Of a DNA stretch of 64,000 bases, positions 1-11,906 are shown in pieces (position 1 is the stretch's first letter; each line of letters opens with the position of its first letter). The position numbers and the translations under genes were made by a program. Source of the stretch: Paramarasmius palmivorus (lineage: Eukaryota; Basidiomycota; Agaricomycetes; Agaricales; Marasmiaceae). Where the stretch lies: NCBI GenBank assembly GCA_037176845.1, contig JAYKXP010000168.1:1-64000 (forward strand), read 5' to 3'. The notes beneath the pieces were generated by a model. It was not told where the DNA came from. It saw nothing but the letters and a program-made list of their open reading frames with translations, and ran no database searches.

Positions 1-342
1 TAAAAATTTAATTAATGATCACTATAAATCTTATTTTTAAATTAAACGGTGCAGAGTCTTTGCTTTGCATTTAAACCAAATTAGAAGCAAGTAGCCCTAG
101 CCTAAGCTCTTTAATAGTTCCAGTTCTATAGGAGGAAAAAAAAAAAGAACCTTTCCTCTACACACTCGCACTTTATATTAGGGCTGCATCTGAACGGAGC
201 ATCTACAATTTTTATTATTACGATGCAAACGTGTAGAATGTAGGTAATAATCAAGCATTTGCTCCTCCGTAGGTAGCCTAAGGGAGGAGTGCATCATCAC
301 TTTGGGAAGGACACATAGTTTTATTTTTTTTTTTTTAATAAC
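1..342. other. Intergenic, downstream of rnl
   Basis: No gene recognised. It holds GC-rich mini-palindromes, for example around 264-289 where ctcctccg and gggaggag face each other, of the GC-cluster type seen throughout the window. No copy of the ACCCTCA 3' element is visible here, so the end of the rnl transcript may lie beyond the window. Confidence 0.5.
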
Positions 343-976
343 AACCTTTTAACATCAAGTTTATTTATAAATTAGTACTGCTAAACTTAATACTTTACAG
401 TAAGCTCATTTGCAGCCTAACTAGAAATGTTCTATTTCTTAATTTACGGTTTTAGACTTTTTACGATATGCTAAACAATGTTTATCTAATAAGTAAAAAG
501 ATCCGTTTTTAGTATCTAGGGGTTAGATTCTTGCTTGATATACATTCAGCACTTATCTATTATGTTTGTGGCTACCCAACTATGCGTTCCTAAATTATTA
601 CCTTTTTATATTTAAAATTTCCTTCTTAACCTAAAATATTTATATACCTTAGGCTAAACAATTAATAAATAATAAATTATAAAAAGGAGGCCTTCGCTCA
701 AGCTAAAAAAAGTAGCTCTAACGGAGGGCGCCTTCCTCAATTAGATTTTAATTGAGTCCATTATAATAAAGTAAAAACAATTGGTACACTAGAGAAACAC
801 AGCCTATTGATCCTTTCGTACTAGAAGGTCTGCCCCTTTTTACTACTTATCTCTTCAGAAGATAGGGACCATACTGACTCACGTCGTATTAAACCCAACT
901 CGCGTACCCTTTTAATCGGCGAACAGCCGAACCCTTCCAAGCTTCTTCCCCCGGAGGATAGGATGAGTCGACATCG

Positions 977-1348
977 CAAAACTCTTAACCTTTCAGTTAA
1001 GTTTAGACTATATCTTAATCCAGTATAAAGAGCACAATTTATACAGCTCTGGATTTTGGCGTGTAGTCGTTGAGGGGTTAATTAGTATTACGATTAGCTT
1101 AAATCTATACTAATAACTTCCCTGCTGATTGCCCAATTTTTTAAATTGTTACTTTTCATTTTTTCTGCTGCTTGCAGCTGTATTTAATAAAAAGTATTAA
1201 AAACTCTAAGGGGGTTCCAGCATATAGCCAATTTCTATCTAGATATTACTATCAAGACTCCCCGATGTTTATTTATAAATAAATAAATTTTTTTCTTGCT
1301 TCTCCTACGACCTGCGGAGGATGTGAACGCTGAAGGAGTTGTTTTTTA
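977..1348 (-). other. ORF-less group I intron in rnl (E. coli U2500 site)
   Basis: The exons read CACCT then CGATGTC when this segment is removed, restoring the universal peptidyl-transferase sequence around E. coli U2500. The intron follows a U and ends in G, as group I introns do. Its interior has a catalytic-core look (an AGACTATACG-like element near 1005 and 1055-1070, and a late repeat of the same pairing). It is only 372 nt and encodes no protein, so any mobility would need a homing enzyme in trans. A GC palindrome lies inside at 1298-1340. Boundaries are firm; the secondary structure was not computed. Confidence 0.8.
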
Positions 1349-1569
1349 AGGTGCCAAACCACCGAGACAATGTGTACTCTCGTCGGTGATCAGCCTGTTA
1401 TCCCTAGCGTAACTTTTATTTATTGATCCCCGTCTATTCCATACTATAGCGAGGGGTCACTATGCCCTACTTACGTATCTGTGCGACTTATAGGTCTTTC
1501 AGTTAGGCATGCTTTCCGCCATTAAACTCTGCGCGACCCTTCACTGGTCGATTGACCTCCATTCAATGT

Positions 1570-2100
1570 CTAGCTATACCTTTAATAACTTTAATGTTAA
1601 TTTTTTTTTAATGTTAATTTTTTTTTAATTCCAGTTAAAAATATAAATTTGTTATAATTTAACAAGAATAAATTTTAATTTTTTTATAGTCCCTCATCCC
1701 CCCATTTTACATTAATATATAAAATAAATTAGTCTTCCATTCATGTAAAAGAATAAAGAAGATATGGGAGAAAAATCTTTTTTAAAGATTATCCTTCTGT
1801 GTTTGCAGAAAAGGTGAGTAACTAAGTTTTTTTAATTTCTTAATTAAAAATTAAGTATTTTCCCCTCTTTAATTAAATTTATTAAATTTTAAAAAAGCGG
1901 GAAAGATTATCTGTGAAAAATTAAATTTTTTAATATATAAAAATTTTAGCTATACTGATTACAGCTTCACTAAACGACAGTCTTTTTTCTCAGACTATCT
2001 CCTTAGTCTAAAATAAAAATTTTACTTAGACTTGGTTTGATAATTTTAATAAATAATATTATATATATTACATATTAATTGTTTTTGAAAAATTTGGATG
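1570..2100 (-). other. Large AT-rich insertion in rnl, possible second intron
   Basis: The conserved rRNA stops after GGGCGGTC...CATCC (about 2095-2140) and resumes at GGTCAATCGACC (about 1550-1570). In E. coli only a few tens of nucleotides separate these elements; here about 500 nt do. The element AGGAGATAGTCTGA near 1992-2005 resembles the group I S/P7 strand, so an ORF-less intron is possible, but an expansion segment is equally plausible. It contains no coding sequence. Confidence 0.35.
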
Positions 2101-4650
2101 TACTTTGCTACTCTATTAAAGACGACCGCCCCAGTCAAACTGCCAATTAGTCAACTCTCCCTTTTTGTTCGTATAGAATACAAATAAGGTAAACATAAAC
2201 CCAACCTTAACTATAAGGTTTCCAGAAGTCTATCGACATCCCTATTTTCTATTTGAAAAGGTTGTTCTAGATTTACATGATAACTAACTACAGTAGAAGC
2301 TGCATAGGGTCTTCCCGTCCCTCTGAAGATAACCCGCATCTTCACGGGTAATTCAATTTCACTGAGCAAGTTGTAGAGACAGTGAGACCATCGTTACATT
2401 ATTGATACCGGACCGCATTTAACGGCCAACTGATTTTGCTACCTTAGGATCCTCAAGGTTAAGACCGCTATTAACCAGACTTTCAATTAGTCACATTTTA
2501 CTATGACCGCTCTTATGTTAATGGCATTGGGCAAATTTCATCCAGTATACTATGATATTCATCATCGCACTGAATTGTGTTTTTAGTAAACAGTCGGGGC
2601 CTCCGATTCTGTGCCACCACCTTATATAAATAAGCTATAAATCAGCCTCCTCAACTCCCTTGTATCACAGACTAAGCCTTGCAATATAAGAAAATTTCTT
2701 TCGTGCGAAAGCAGAGGAGTGTAAATTATAGTAAATATATAAGAGGTACCTCTTATCGTCAAACTTATGAGGTAATCTTGCCGAGTTCCTTAACAACTTT
2801 TAGCTCAAACGCCTTAGTATACTCTACCTACGAACCTGTGTCGGTTTAGGGTACGGTAGTTCAATGATATTAAATTAATAAAATAGACTATATTTAAATT
2901 ATTTAAAAAATAATAGAAAAATATTCTGCCAAATTTGTTACCAAATTTGTTTAACTTATTTAATTTTATTAAAATAATATTATTATTAAATATTAATTTC
3001 CTGGTCCATTAATTTATAATTATGATAGGACTTTCTATTATTTACTCATCAGCCATAACTTTGGTTAGGGTCCTTAGAGGCCGCATTAACACTTTTTTGT
3101 AACCCTTTCGTTTTCGGCGAGAAGTTTTAATCTTCTTTAACGTTACTCATGTCAGCATTCTCTCTTCAGTTGCCTCTATAAATAATGAAACACTATTTTT
3201 TCAATAGATTGACTGAATGTTCTACTACCTAGATAAAGAATAAAATTAAAAAAATTTTTTATTCTATACCAACACGATATCGGTTGATTGTTTAAGACCC
3301 GTTAAATTTTCGGCGCTACAGTCTTTCTGCTGATGCGTTGTTACATACGATCATTATAAGTAGCGACTACCAGGCTCACTTAACAGCTGTACTCGATTAT
3401 GCTACGTCCTTAATTTCACTTAACAATCATTTGGGACCTTGATCTGTGTTCTCGGCTGTTTCCGTCTTGACTATTCAACTTAGCATGAATAGTCTGAATA
3501 TCTACTATCAATTTATGTAATTCCGAGATTCGCCTCCAAAGGTAAGAGTTCTACGTCCCCGCATCCTAAACGCCAAAAAGGTACGATGCAATAAAATAAA
3601 TTACTACATACTAAACCTAATTCTTGTTGGGAGTTGCCTTTCTGTACCTCCATAAATCTATAATTTGTAGATGTCATACTTAAATATGTTTCGGTAGAAA
3701 ACCAGATAGCACGAGGTCAGATTGGCATTTCACCGCTTACTTGAACTCATCGGAGAATTATGCAACATTCACCCGTTCGATCAATTATAATCTGGTCCAA
3801 GTAAGATCACCTCGCTTCGGGTCTAATAGAAGTAACTTATCCATCACTATATTATTATAGTCCAGTCGCTTTCGCTAGGGCTTTTAACCTTGCTACTCCT
3901 ATTAACTTGCTGACCCATTATGCAAAAGGTACGCCGTCATTCATTAATCTTTATTTAAAGTAGAATTTCGACTGCTTATAGAGTTACTAATTCAATATTA
4001 TTTCAAACTTAAATTTAAACACCTAAATAAATAGGTAAAATTTAAGAATTTTGGTATAACAACCTATTTTTGTTTCAAAACATTTCCTTTACAGTACTTT
4101 TTCACTATCACTAAATTTATAATACTTAGCCTTAGAGGATGGTTCCCCTATATTCCAACAAGTTATCTCTCGTCGTACTTTTATATTTTATAATTAAATT
4201 ACTTATAAATTTACAGGACTTACTTATATTTTTCACCTATTTTTGAACATAAAAAATTAATTAATTATGTTAATAAAATTAAATATTTTATTTTTTAATT
4301 TATAAGTAAATTAGGCTAATCCGATTTCACTCACCATTACTTTCGGAGTCTCGGTTGATTTCCTTTCCTTTCCTTAATAAAATGTTTTACTTCAGGAAGT
4401 ATTTAATAATTAAGGTTTACCTTAGGATCGCTTTCTGGTTAAAAAAATATTAAAATATTTTTGAAAGCATTTGGTATAATACCCTCCTTTTATATAAATT
4501 TGATAGTTATCCTTAATAACCCCTTTAAAATACTTTGATGTTATTACAATATTGTCATCGATCCTTTTAAAAATTTTTATTTTTTATTGTATCATTATTT
4601 TATTATTATCTATTTATCTAATTATACTTTTTTGCATAAGCAGCTGCCTC

Positions 4651-5176
4651 CTTCGGAAGTACCCATTTGCTAATTTATAAACTGTGCATGCTTCGGTTTC
4701 GCCTCCCTAGTAAATTTTTAGAAATATATGCAAAAAGCTTTATCTATGCTTACTGTGATGGCCTACCTCTTTTTAGCTGGGTTTAAAATTTTATTTATAG
4801 CTTTACTGCAGGGCTCCTCCTACGGAAGAAGTGTTGCCTACTTTTAATAATTTGATGTGTAGTGCACATACATCCAACCATTCATATATGTCATTAAGGA
4901 GATAAGCATAGCCTAAAGTAAATAAGACAAGTGATTTCTCTTGCTACGCAGAAGACGAAGACTTTTATCTTTAATTTTATTACCACAAACTTTGCTAACT
5001 TAACACGTAGCAATTTGTAAAAGGCTAGTAGTGTATAGTACCAAAGCATTGGTCTATAAAATAGTTAGTATGAGTATGGGGGTTAATTTTAATTTTATCC
5101 TTTTTTTGTATTAAATTTAAAAATTTTTAATTAGATATTATTTTATTAAATATCTTTATAATAATATTAAAATAGT
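4651..5176. other. rps3-rnl spacer with GC clusters
   Basis: No gene found. Palindromic GC clusters occur at about 4643-4710 and 4810-4835. A one-base variant of the 3' element (sense ACCCCCAT, about 5074-5081) lies about 100 nt after the rps3 stop and could mark its mRNA end. Confidence 0.4.
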
Positions 5177-7826
5177 TTAAAAGAAATTTTGTGAAGATTT
5201 TACAAGAATAGTAAATGCACCTCTTTTATTTTTATTTGTATATCTAGATAAATCAGTATAATTAATTTTTCCTATAGAAGAACATCCTTTATTAATCATT
5301 TTTACTGTTCTACGAGGTACAGCTTTATAAGTTAGTAAACGTCCGGCTACTTTAATATTTAAACCAGTTAAGAAAGCTGGAATTACATTGCTTTCGGATG
5401 CGCTTGAAGCCTTATTATCCTGTTTTTTAATATTTTTTACTATAGATTTTCTAATTAATTTTCTAGTAATTCTTCTAAATTTTATTTTATTAATCATAAA
5501 ACCTAATAGTCTTGCTAGAATATTACTATCATTATAAGGATAATGTAATCTAATTAATTCTAATTCAACAGGTTTTTTAAATAAATTGTTTAAAACTTCA
5601 ATTAATTTTTTTAATTTTAAAGGATAAGAATTAGTTAATCCTATTTTATTTGTTATATATATTTTTCTGAATTTTTTTCTTATTCGTTTTTTTAATGTAA
5701 AATGATAATCTGATTTTTTTTTTAATCACACATAATTTTTTAATGCATTATTTAATGTTGCACTTCATTTTTTAAAGTTATAAATTTTACCTTTAAGTTG
5801 TTTAGGGCCTAATAAATAATAAAACAATTGAATAGTTATTTTATTTGATTTAATAATAAATATAGGTTTACTAATTAAACAATTCATAGCTCTAAATGAA
5901 GAATATAATAATTTATAAATATTTTGTGCTTCTGGTCTTAAATTGTTATTATAAAAATTATAACTAATAATATTAGAAAAATACATAATAGTTCCATTTC
6001 TTACCATATTATAACTACTCATTGATTTTAAATATTTATTAATAATTGGTTGATTAATATTATTATTAAAATATAATAAATCAACTGGATTAGATTTTAA
6101 GGAAATAGTATCAAATTTAGAATCAAACTTTTTAGTAAATATACCTTTATCTTGAAGAGATGATACTTCTGCTACACCTTCTTTGCTTAGTATTTCTTCC
6201 TTTGCTGGAGAAGCAGAAAGGGATATTGAACTAGCCTCCAATATTGATTGGCTGTCTACTGCACAGCTTTTAGTAATTGATTTAATAGTTTCTTCTATTT
6301 TTATTTTATTTTCATTAATTATTTCTTGCTCTTGCGCCGCAACGAACGGAGCAGCTATATTATTAGTGTTTAGCGTAGATTGATCTGCAATATATGGACT
6401 AGTAATTTTTAAATATATATCTTTTTTATTAGTATTTTCTTCAACTTCTGAGAAGCAGATATTAGATATATTTAAATTTTTATTTGATTTAGTAGCAGAT
6501 GTTACAGGCATAGCATAAGATACTTTTTGTTCAACTTTTTCTCCTCCCCAAATGGAATGGCTTGTTAAAAGCGATGAGTTTAATTTTTTCTTATCCATTC
6601 CTTTAGCTTCAGTTGAGCTAACTGTTAACTGATCAATATTATTTTCATTGTTAATAGAATTATAATTTTTTAAAAATATTTCGTTTATATTAATTATATT
6701 AATTATATATTCTATTTTTTTCATTAAATTATTTAACTTTAATAATAAATAATTAATTTTTTTTTCATTAATTGGTGTATAAACGTTAGGAGTTAAAGAT
6801 TTAGAATTTTTTAAGGATAAGCTAGAAAATAAGTTATAATTATCCATTTCTTTATTATTAACTATATCTTTATAAGTGTCTATTAAGTCATTTTTTAGCG
6901 AAGGCTGTGTAGGTAAGATAAATCTTCCTGCACTTCTAGCAGAGCTTGAGGAAGAAATATTTTGCAGGTGTGAAGCAGCACCTAGTGAAAAATTATAAAT
7001 AGATCTTTTATTATCTTCTGCTTCTTCATCGAATAATAAGGTGAAGCCCTCTCTTTTTTTGCTTCGACTTCTAAGAGCAGGACTAATCAAATTAATTTTA
7101 TAAAAAAATATTAGAAAAACGAATATTTAAATTAAAATATAAATTATTTCTTAAGTATAATATTAAATCTAATTTACTTCCTTTGAATGAATTCATAGTT
7201 AAATTATATTTTTTAATCAATTTGACTAATTTTTTTAATTTTTTATTAAAGTTAGTAATTTTATAATTTAATTTGTTTTTATTTCTTGATCCTTGCTCCG
7301 CAACTAAGGTAGAAGAAGTAATCCCTTTTTTTTTATCACTAATTTTTTTTAAAATAATAGGAGCACTAAAAATAGGTAAAATTCTTTTATCAATTTTTAT
7401 ATTATCCTCTTCCTTATTATTCGAAGAAGAAGCAGGTTCTATTAATTCTGGTTGAAATGACATATAATTAGCTTTTTCTTCTAATTTATCACCTTTTACA
7501 TTTAAAATTTGTCGAATATATTGGTTATATTTTAAGTTATTATAGATATGATTAGGAGATTCACCTGAAACATGTGTAGGCAGATCTAAAAATGGAGATA
7601 TAATATTATTTTGCGCTAGCTGTTCAGTGCTTCCTCCTTTAGGTACTATTGATAAAATAGTTTTATATGACTGTACATTATCATTACCTTTAATAAAATA
7701 TTTATATTTTTTAATAATATTAATTAATAAGTTATTGTGTGTAAGCGCACTTTTTTTTGTTTTTTTTCTTTGCACGCTTTTCACGAACGGGTATTTTTTG
7801 TTTTTTAATTTTTTTAAGTATTTCAT
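5177..7826 (-). CDS. rps3: Ribosomal protein S3, with an apparent +1 frameshift
   Basis: Small-subunit ribosomal protein Rps3 of the fungal mitochondrial (Var1-like) type. The C-terminal part carries the diagnostic stretches PVELELIRLHYPYNDSNILA (5505-5570) and NKRGAFTILVKSS near the end. The N-terminal 242 codons (7826-7098, rich in Lys and Asn) and the rest (from about 7126 to 5177, two UGA read as Trp) are in different frames, overlapping at a run of seven U (7102-7108). Skipping one U joins them into about 880 residues. This is long for the family; the excess is Asn/Lys/Ser-rich spacer including GC-cluster-derived pieces (for example 6325-6356 and 7283-7300). The cause could be a homopolymer sequencing error, a programmed shift or real inactivation. 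A sequencing error seems most likely because both halves are well kept. Confidence 0.88.
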
Positions 7827-9051
7827 TGTTATTTATGTAAATATAAAGTAAATAAAAAAAATTTTTTTTATAATTATCTTTAGCCATCTGTACATATCTG
7901 TTTATTAATAATATCCTTCTTAATATGCTACTCTCTCTCTTCTTATTCTTCGAAGAATAAGCAAAACCTACAAATAAGGAGGAGTATTATTATTAAGTGA
8001 AAGATAGAAAGAGAGAGGCAATATGGAACATTTGATGCCAAAGCAGTTAAGTTAAACAAGCTCAATATAAAGCAGCTTTTACAAGCTTAAATAGCTAACT
8101 ATGCTGAGCAATTCCACAGTTAAAATTTTGTTTGATTTATGATATTTAGGAATGGCAATACATCAATATTTTAAAACCTTATATAGATCGAAGATTATTT
8201 ATATTAAATATAATAAACTTATAATTTTATTTATTTTCGCTAATTTCGTCTGCTCACTCCTCCTTATAGCTGCGTAGCAAGGTAGTAGGTAAGAGAGTAA
8301 TTGATAATAATTATAAATATTCTATTTTTGAATTAAGGTTAAGTAATATATTGGTATAAAGATAATCAATATTTTTTTTAATAGTTTAGTTTATTAGAAA
8401 AGCAACTAATTAAATAATAAATTTATTTAAGAATATTTGCTTTTTTTCTTCACTCTTTAGAGCTAGAGCAACTTTATTTAAAAAGTAGCTTGCTCTAATT
8501 TTAGAAACACTCTTGCTATGTTGCTTACCTGTAGCCTAGTTATAAGTCTATTTTAGGTAAACGCAGCCTTATGGCCTAAAGTATTTACTGAAATATTATT
8601 AAGAATAGATAAAACTAGCTTTATTTCTTATACTCTGTTTTTATTTTAAGAACAAGGATGAATTTCTACTTAGCAGTTAAGCTTCTGTTTAGATGCAAGC
8701 AATAACAGATGCTGTTTTTCTTCTAAGAAGAAGCAGTTATAAGGTAAGGAGAATCTTACTAACTTACTAATAATTAAAATTTAACGTTTAGAAAAAATGC
8801 ATAGAATAAATATTACTTAAAATATAGAGTGAAGGTTAACCTTCAAATAGTATTAGTTTTTCTAATTAAAATTTGAAGTGGCTAAAGTTTAAAATTTTTA
8901 TAGATATAAAACTATATAAAAATAATATATAATTACTATATATTTAGCTTTAGCTTATCTTTTAAAAAAAAGAATTTTTTAAATTAATTTTTTTTATTAA
9001 AATAAAAATATTCCTTTTTTTTTTATAGTTATTAGTTTATATAAGTAATTA
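7827..9051. other. Intergenic region between trnI and rps3
   Basis: About 1.2 kb without a supportable gene. AT-rich sequence is broken by short GC clusters (about 7950-7985, 8245-8300, 8515-8580, 8690-8760). No tRNA fold or ORF with homology was seen. Confidence 0.45.
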
Positions 9052-9120
9052 AGCCCAAGAAGATTTGAACTTCTACAGATTCCTCATCAAGAAATTATTC
9101 TAACCATTAAATTATAGGCT
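9052..9120 (-). tRNA. trnI(gat): tRNA-Ile(GAU)
   Basis: A cloverleaf can be drawn: acceptor AGCCTAT/TTGGGCT (one end mismatch), anticodon stem ATTTC/GGAAT with loop TTGATGA, T loop TTCAAAT. Anticodon GAU reads Ile. Confidence 0.9.
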
Positions 9121-9539
9121 TTTTTTGCTCCCGCCCTCCCATAGGGCCCATAGGGAGGGAAGGAGTACAACTTTGACTGCATGCTAAGCAAAGGCTCTAT
9201 TCCTTACTCCTGTAAGCCCTAAGAAGTATTGTTATTAAACTCCCTCCTACTTGCGGAGCAGGGGATACACAATGCAATTAAAAATATATAAGTATTATTA
9301 ATACACTCCCCTCTTTTGAATCGCTGCTTTGCAAAAATAATAATTTTAGGAATTTTCTAAAAGTTTCACAACACTTTAACCAATCTACCTAGATTAAAAG
9401 TTTAAAAAATTAAAATCTAAAAAATACAATTTACCCTGCTTCTATTATATGATGAAAAAAAGCATTTTTAGTAGTGTAGAGTTTATTTTGCGTTGCTCCG
9501 AACAGGGTTAATGCGAAGCAAGGGGAACAATTATTTATC

Positions 9540-9611
9540 GAGCCCTTCCAGATTCGAACTGGGATAACCCTAATTGACAATTAGATGCTTTACCTATTAA
9601 GCTAAGGGCCC
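9540..9611 (-). tRNA. trnD(gtc): tRNA-Asp(GUC)
   Basis: Acceptor GGGCCCT/AGGGCTC, anticodon stem TCTAA/TTAGG with loop TTGTCAA, T loop TTCGAAT. Anticodon GUC reads Asp. It lies 15 nt after trnW. Confidence 0.93.
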
Positions 9612-9626
9612 TTTTTTTTTAATTTA

Positions 9627-9699
9627 CAAGAATGAGGTGACTCGAACACCTACGATTGATTTTGGAGATCAACATACTGACCAATTATATTACACTCTT
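9627..9699 (-). tRNA. trnW(cca): tRNA-Trp with anticodon CCA
   Basis: Acceptor AAGAGTG/CATTCTT, anticodon stem TTGAT/ATCAA, loop CTCCAAA, T loop TTCGAGT. Anticodon CCA should read only UGG, yet UGA is a frequent Trp codon in every protein gene of this window. Fungal mitochondria that use UGA=Trp normally encode a UCA anticodon. Either a second trnW(uca) lies outside the window or C34 is edited or modified. Confidence 0.92.
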
Positions 9700-10151
9700 A
9701 AATTTATTCATTAAACTTACACTAAAATTTTTACATTAAACTGATCAAGTTACCTAGTAATATTTGAGGACTTTATTAATATATTAAATACTATTATCCT
9801 CTACTTATCCAAATAGAAGATTAAATTTAATTTACAAGCTTTTATCTCACCCCATGCTAAGCAAGGCAGCTTCTTCCATGCTTCGCATGGAGGAGACAAT
9901 CATTTGACATTAAATGACATTGTTTGTTGCTGGTCCTCTTTACTAAAATTAGTACTAGCAATAGTGAAAACGTAGCAAAGAGAATTGAGTGCCACCTAAA
10001 AAATTATAAAATTAAACTTTATGTATATAGTGAGGTACGATACGATAAACAGAGGCTAAACTAGTTACATAACTTAAATTAAAAATAAATTTTTTTCTTC
10101 CTTTCTCGCATCCTTTTGAGCGGCCGAACGGAGTATTAGCTGGAGGAGCTT

Positions 10152-10199
10152 ATTCCTCCTCTTCTGCGTCGGTGCGTAGCGTAGGAAGAAGAAGGCGAA
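10152..10199. repeat. 48-bp GC cluster, copy 1
   Basis: Identical to 16326-16373. It carries inverted halves (cttctgcg / cgtaggaag type) and looks like a mobile GC cluster. Copy 2 sits inside the decayed ORF downstream of cob. Confidence 0.75.
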
Positions 10200-10415
10200 A
10201 TAAGAAATATATAATTTTTACTAAGTTTTGGGAAGATTAACGGGTTAGTGTCCAACACTTTAGTATTTTCTTATTAACAATAAGTCCTACTTTTACTTAC
10301 GGTACTAAAAAAAGTAAGAGTAAACTTAAAAAAATAAAATTTCATTGCTGCTAAGCAGCACTGTCCTCAAAAAAATAAACAAAGAATAGATGCATTATCT
10401 AGTGCCACTAGTGAG

Positions 10416-10422
10416 TGAGGGT
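10416..10422 (-). terminator. ACCCTCA 3' element next to trnH
   Basis: Sense-strand ACCCTCA overlaps the last bases of trnH. It is the first copy downstream of cox2 and its partner ORF, so it may close that transcription unit, but the overlap with the tRNA could be coincidence. Confidence 0.35.
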
Positions 10423-10491
10423 AAAATCAGAGACTTGAACTCCAAATATCGTCGCCACAAGACGTTGTTTTACCATTAAACTAATCTTACC
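10419..10491 (-). tRNA. trnH(gtg): tRNA-His(GUG)
   Basis: Acceptor GGTAAGA/TTTTACC, anticodon stem ACGTC/GACGA (outer pair mismatched) with loop TTGTGGC, T loop TTCAAGT. Anticodon GUG reads His. Confidence 0.88.
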
Positions 10492-11906
10492 TCTTTTAGA
10501 TATTATTTTTTTTAATTTATCTTTATGACTATTTATATATTTTATCAAAAAAAGATTAAACTTAATATATTATATTTTTTAACGATAATCTAATTTTATT
10601 AAAATTAATTAAAAAAAGATAAAGCCATTATAATACTAATACCTTAAGGCTCTATTTATTTTTTTTAGAAGAAAATTTATTAGTAACTTTACATAAAAAC
10701 ATGTGCTTCGCTCAAAAGCGATAATAAGTTTATAGCACTTCTTTCTACGTCTATGGTACCCTTAAAAATAATTAAATATAGTAATAAAATAAAAATTATT
10801 GAGTGTGATCTTAGTGATCCAAACGGAGCAGCGAGGATAATTAAAGTATTGGTTCTTAATAAAATATATAATATATTACCTTGCCGATAAACTACTTATC
10901 CGTAGACTCCGTAGGCCTAGAAGCGAACACTCCTATATATCCAGCCCCTGCTCCGCAAGTAGGAGCCTGTAGCCCCTGCTCCGCAAGTAGGAGGGAGAGG
11001 AGCGCAAAAAACTATAGGACTATTAAGAGTGCTCCTCCATGCATAGCAAGGCAGAAGCAGTCGAAGAATAAGTTATTATTACGGCTGCAGAGCCTGAGCA
11101 AGAATACATCTTTAAAATAAAAGATTTGATCGATAAAATTTTCAAAAATTTAGCATATTTTATAAAACAATAAATACTATAATCAATCATTTAATAATAA
11201 ATTTAATAATTATTTGTTAAACACTGGGCTTTAAATTTTATATTTTATTTTTTTGGTAAGTTAAGTAAGACTTATATATTAAAAAGTTACTTAAATAATT
11301 ACCTATAATAATATTTACTAATATATTTCATACTTAATACTTGCTAAAGATAATTAAGTAAATAAATTATAAATTCTTCTCCCTGCGATGTAAAGTTTCA
11401 TGATTAAAAAATCTATGGATCAGTATAAAAAAATCTAATTAATTAAAATTAGTAAAAATTATAATACTGGTTACAATATTATTAAATTATTGGTTTTTTA
11501 AATAAAGAAATTATATATAATTATTGAATTAAAAATATTAATTTTTTTTTTATATTAATTTAATAAATTTGAGATACTTTTATGCTTTTATAAAGGAAAT
11601 ATTATTAATGCTTTGCTGCTGTAATTATATCATGCATAGCTACAGCCTATTTTTAACCTTATATTTATAATTACTTTAAAATTATATTATGTATGAATTT
11701 GCTCTGCAGATTTAAATGGCAATAAACATTAGTAAAGTTTAATATCTTTAATATTACTTTAAAGTAGAAAGATATATCCTTTGCTGCTTAGAGCCTTAGA
11801 GTTTATTCCTCTTGAATCTCCTTATTATTCGAATTCGAAGAAGATACCATAATGAGCCATAAGGAAAGAATGTGATGGCATAATACTATTATCTTTATTT
11901 CATGTC
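10492..11906. other. Intergenic region downstream of the cox2 unit
   Basis: About 1.4 kb, no supportable gene. A 22-bp direct repeat (gcccctgctccgcaagtagg plus ag) occurs twice at 10943-10993 inside a GC-cluster patch that also creates a spurious plus-strand reading frame. The rest is AT-rich spacer. Confidence 0.45.

Larger units (their letters stand above)
343..4650 (-). rRNA. rnl: Large subunit (LSU) rRNA, with at least one group I intron
   Basis: Mitochondrial LSU rRNA. Its conserved landmarks, read as reverse complement, are the sarcin-ricin loop (about 811-826), the peptidyl-transferase segment GGGATAAC (about 1400), GGGCGGTC (about 2125), CCTAAGGTAGC (about 2440), the domain III-II segments at 3700-3935, and the domain I segment GATGACAATATTG (about 4550-4562). 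The 3' end is set by the final GTACTAAT helix strand near 390 and a terminal AAAAGG near 343. The 5' end is estimated about 100 nt upstream of the first conserved helix and may be off by 100 nt or more. The gene is about 4.3 kb, longer than bacterial 23S, because of an intron at 977-1348, a roughly 500-nt insertion at 1570-2100 and a GC-cluster expansion near 680-745. Confidence 0.93.

Noticed and set aside
10881..11120. 79-codon plus-strand frame
   Set aside because: Made of repeated GC-cluster DNA on the strand opposite all genes; biased composition and no domain.
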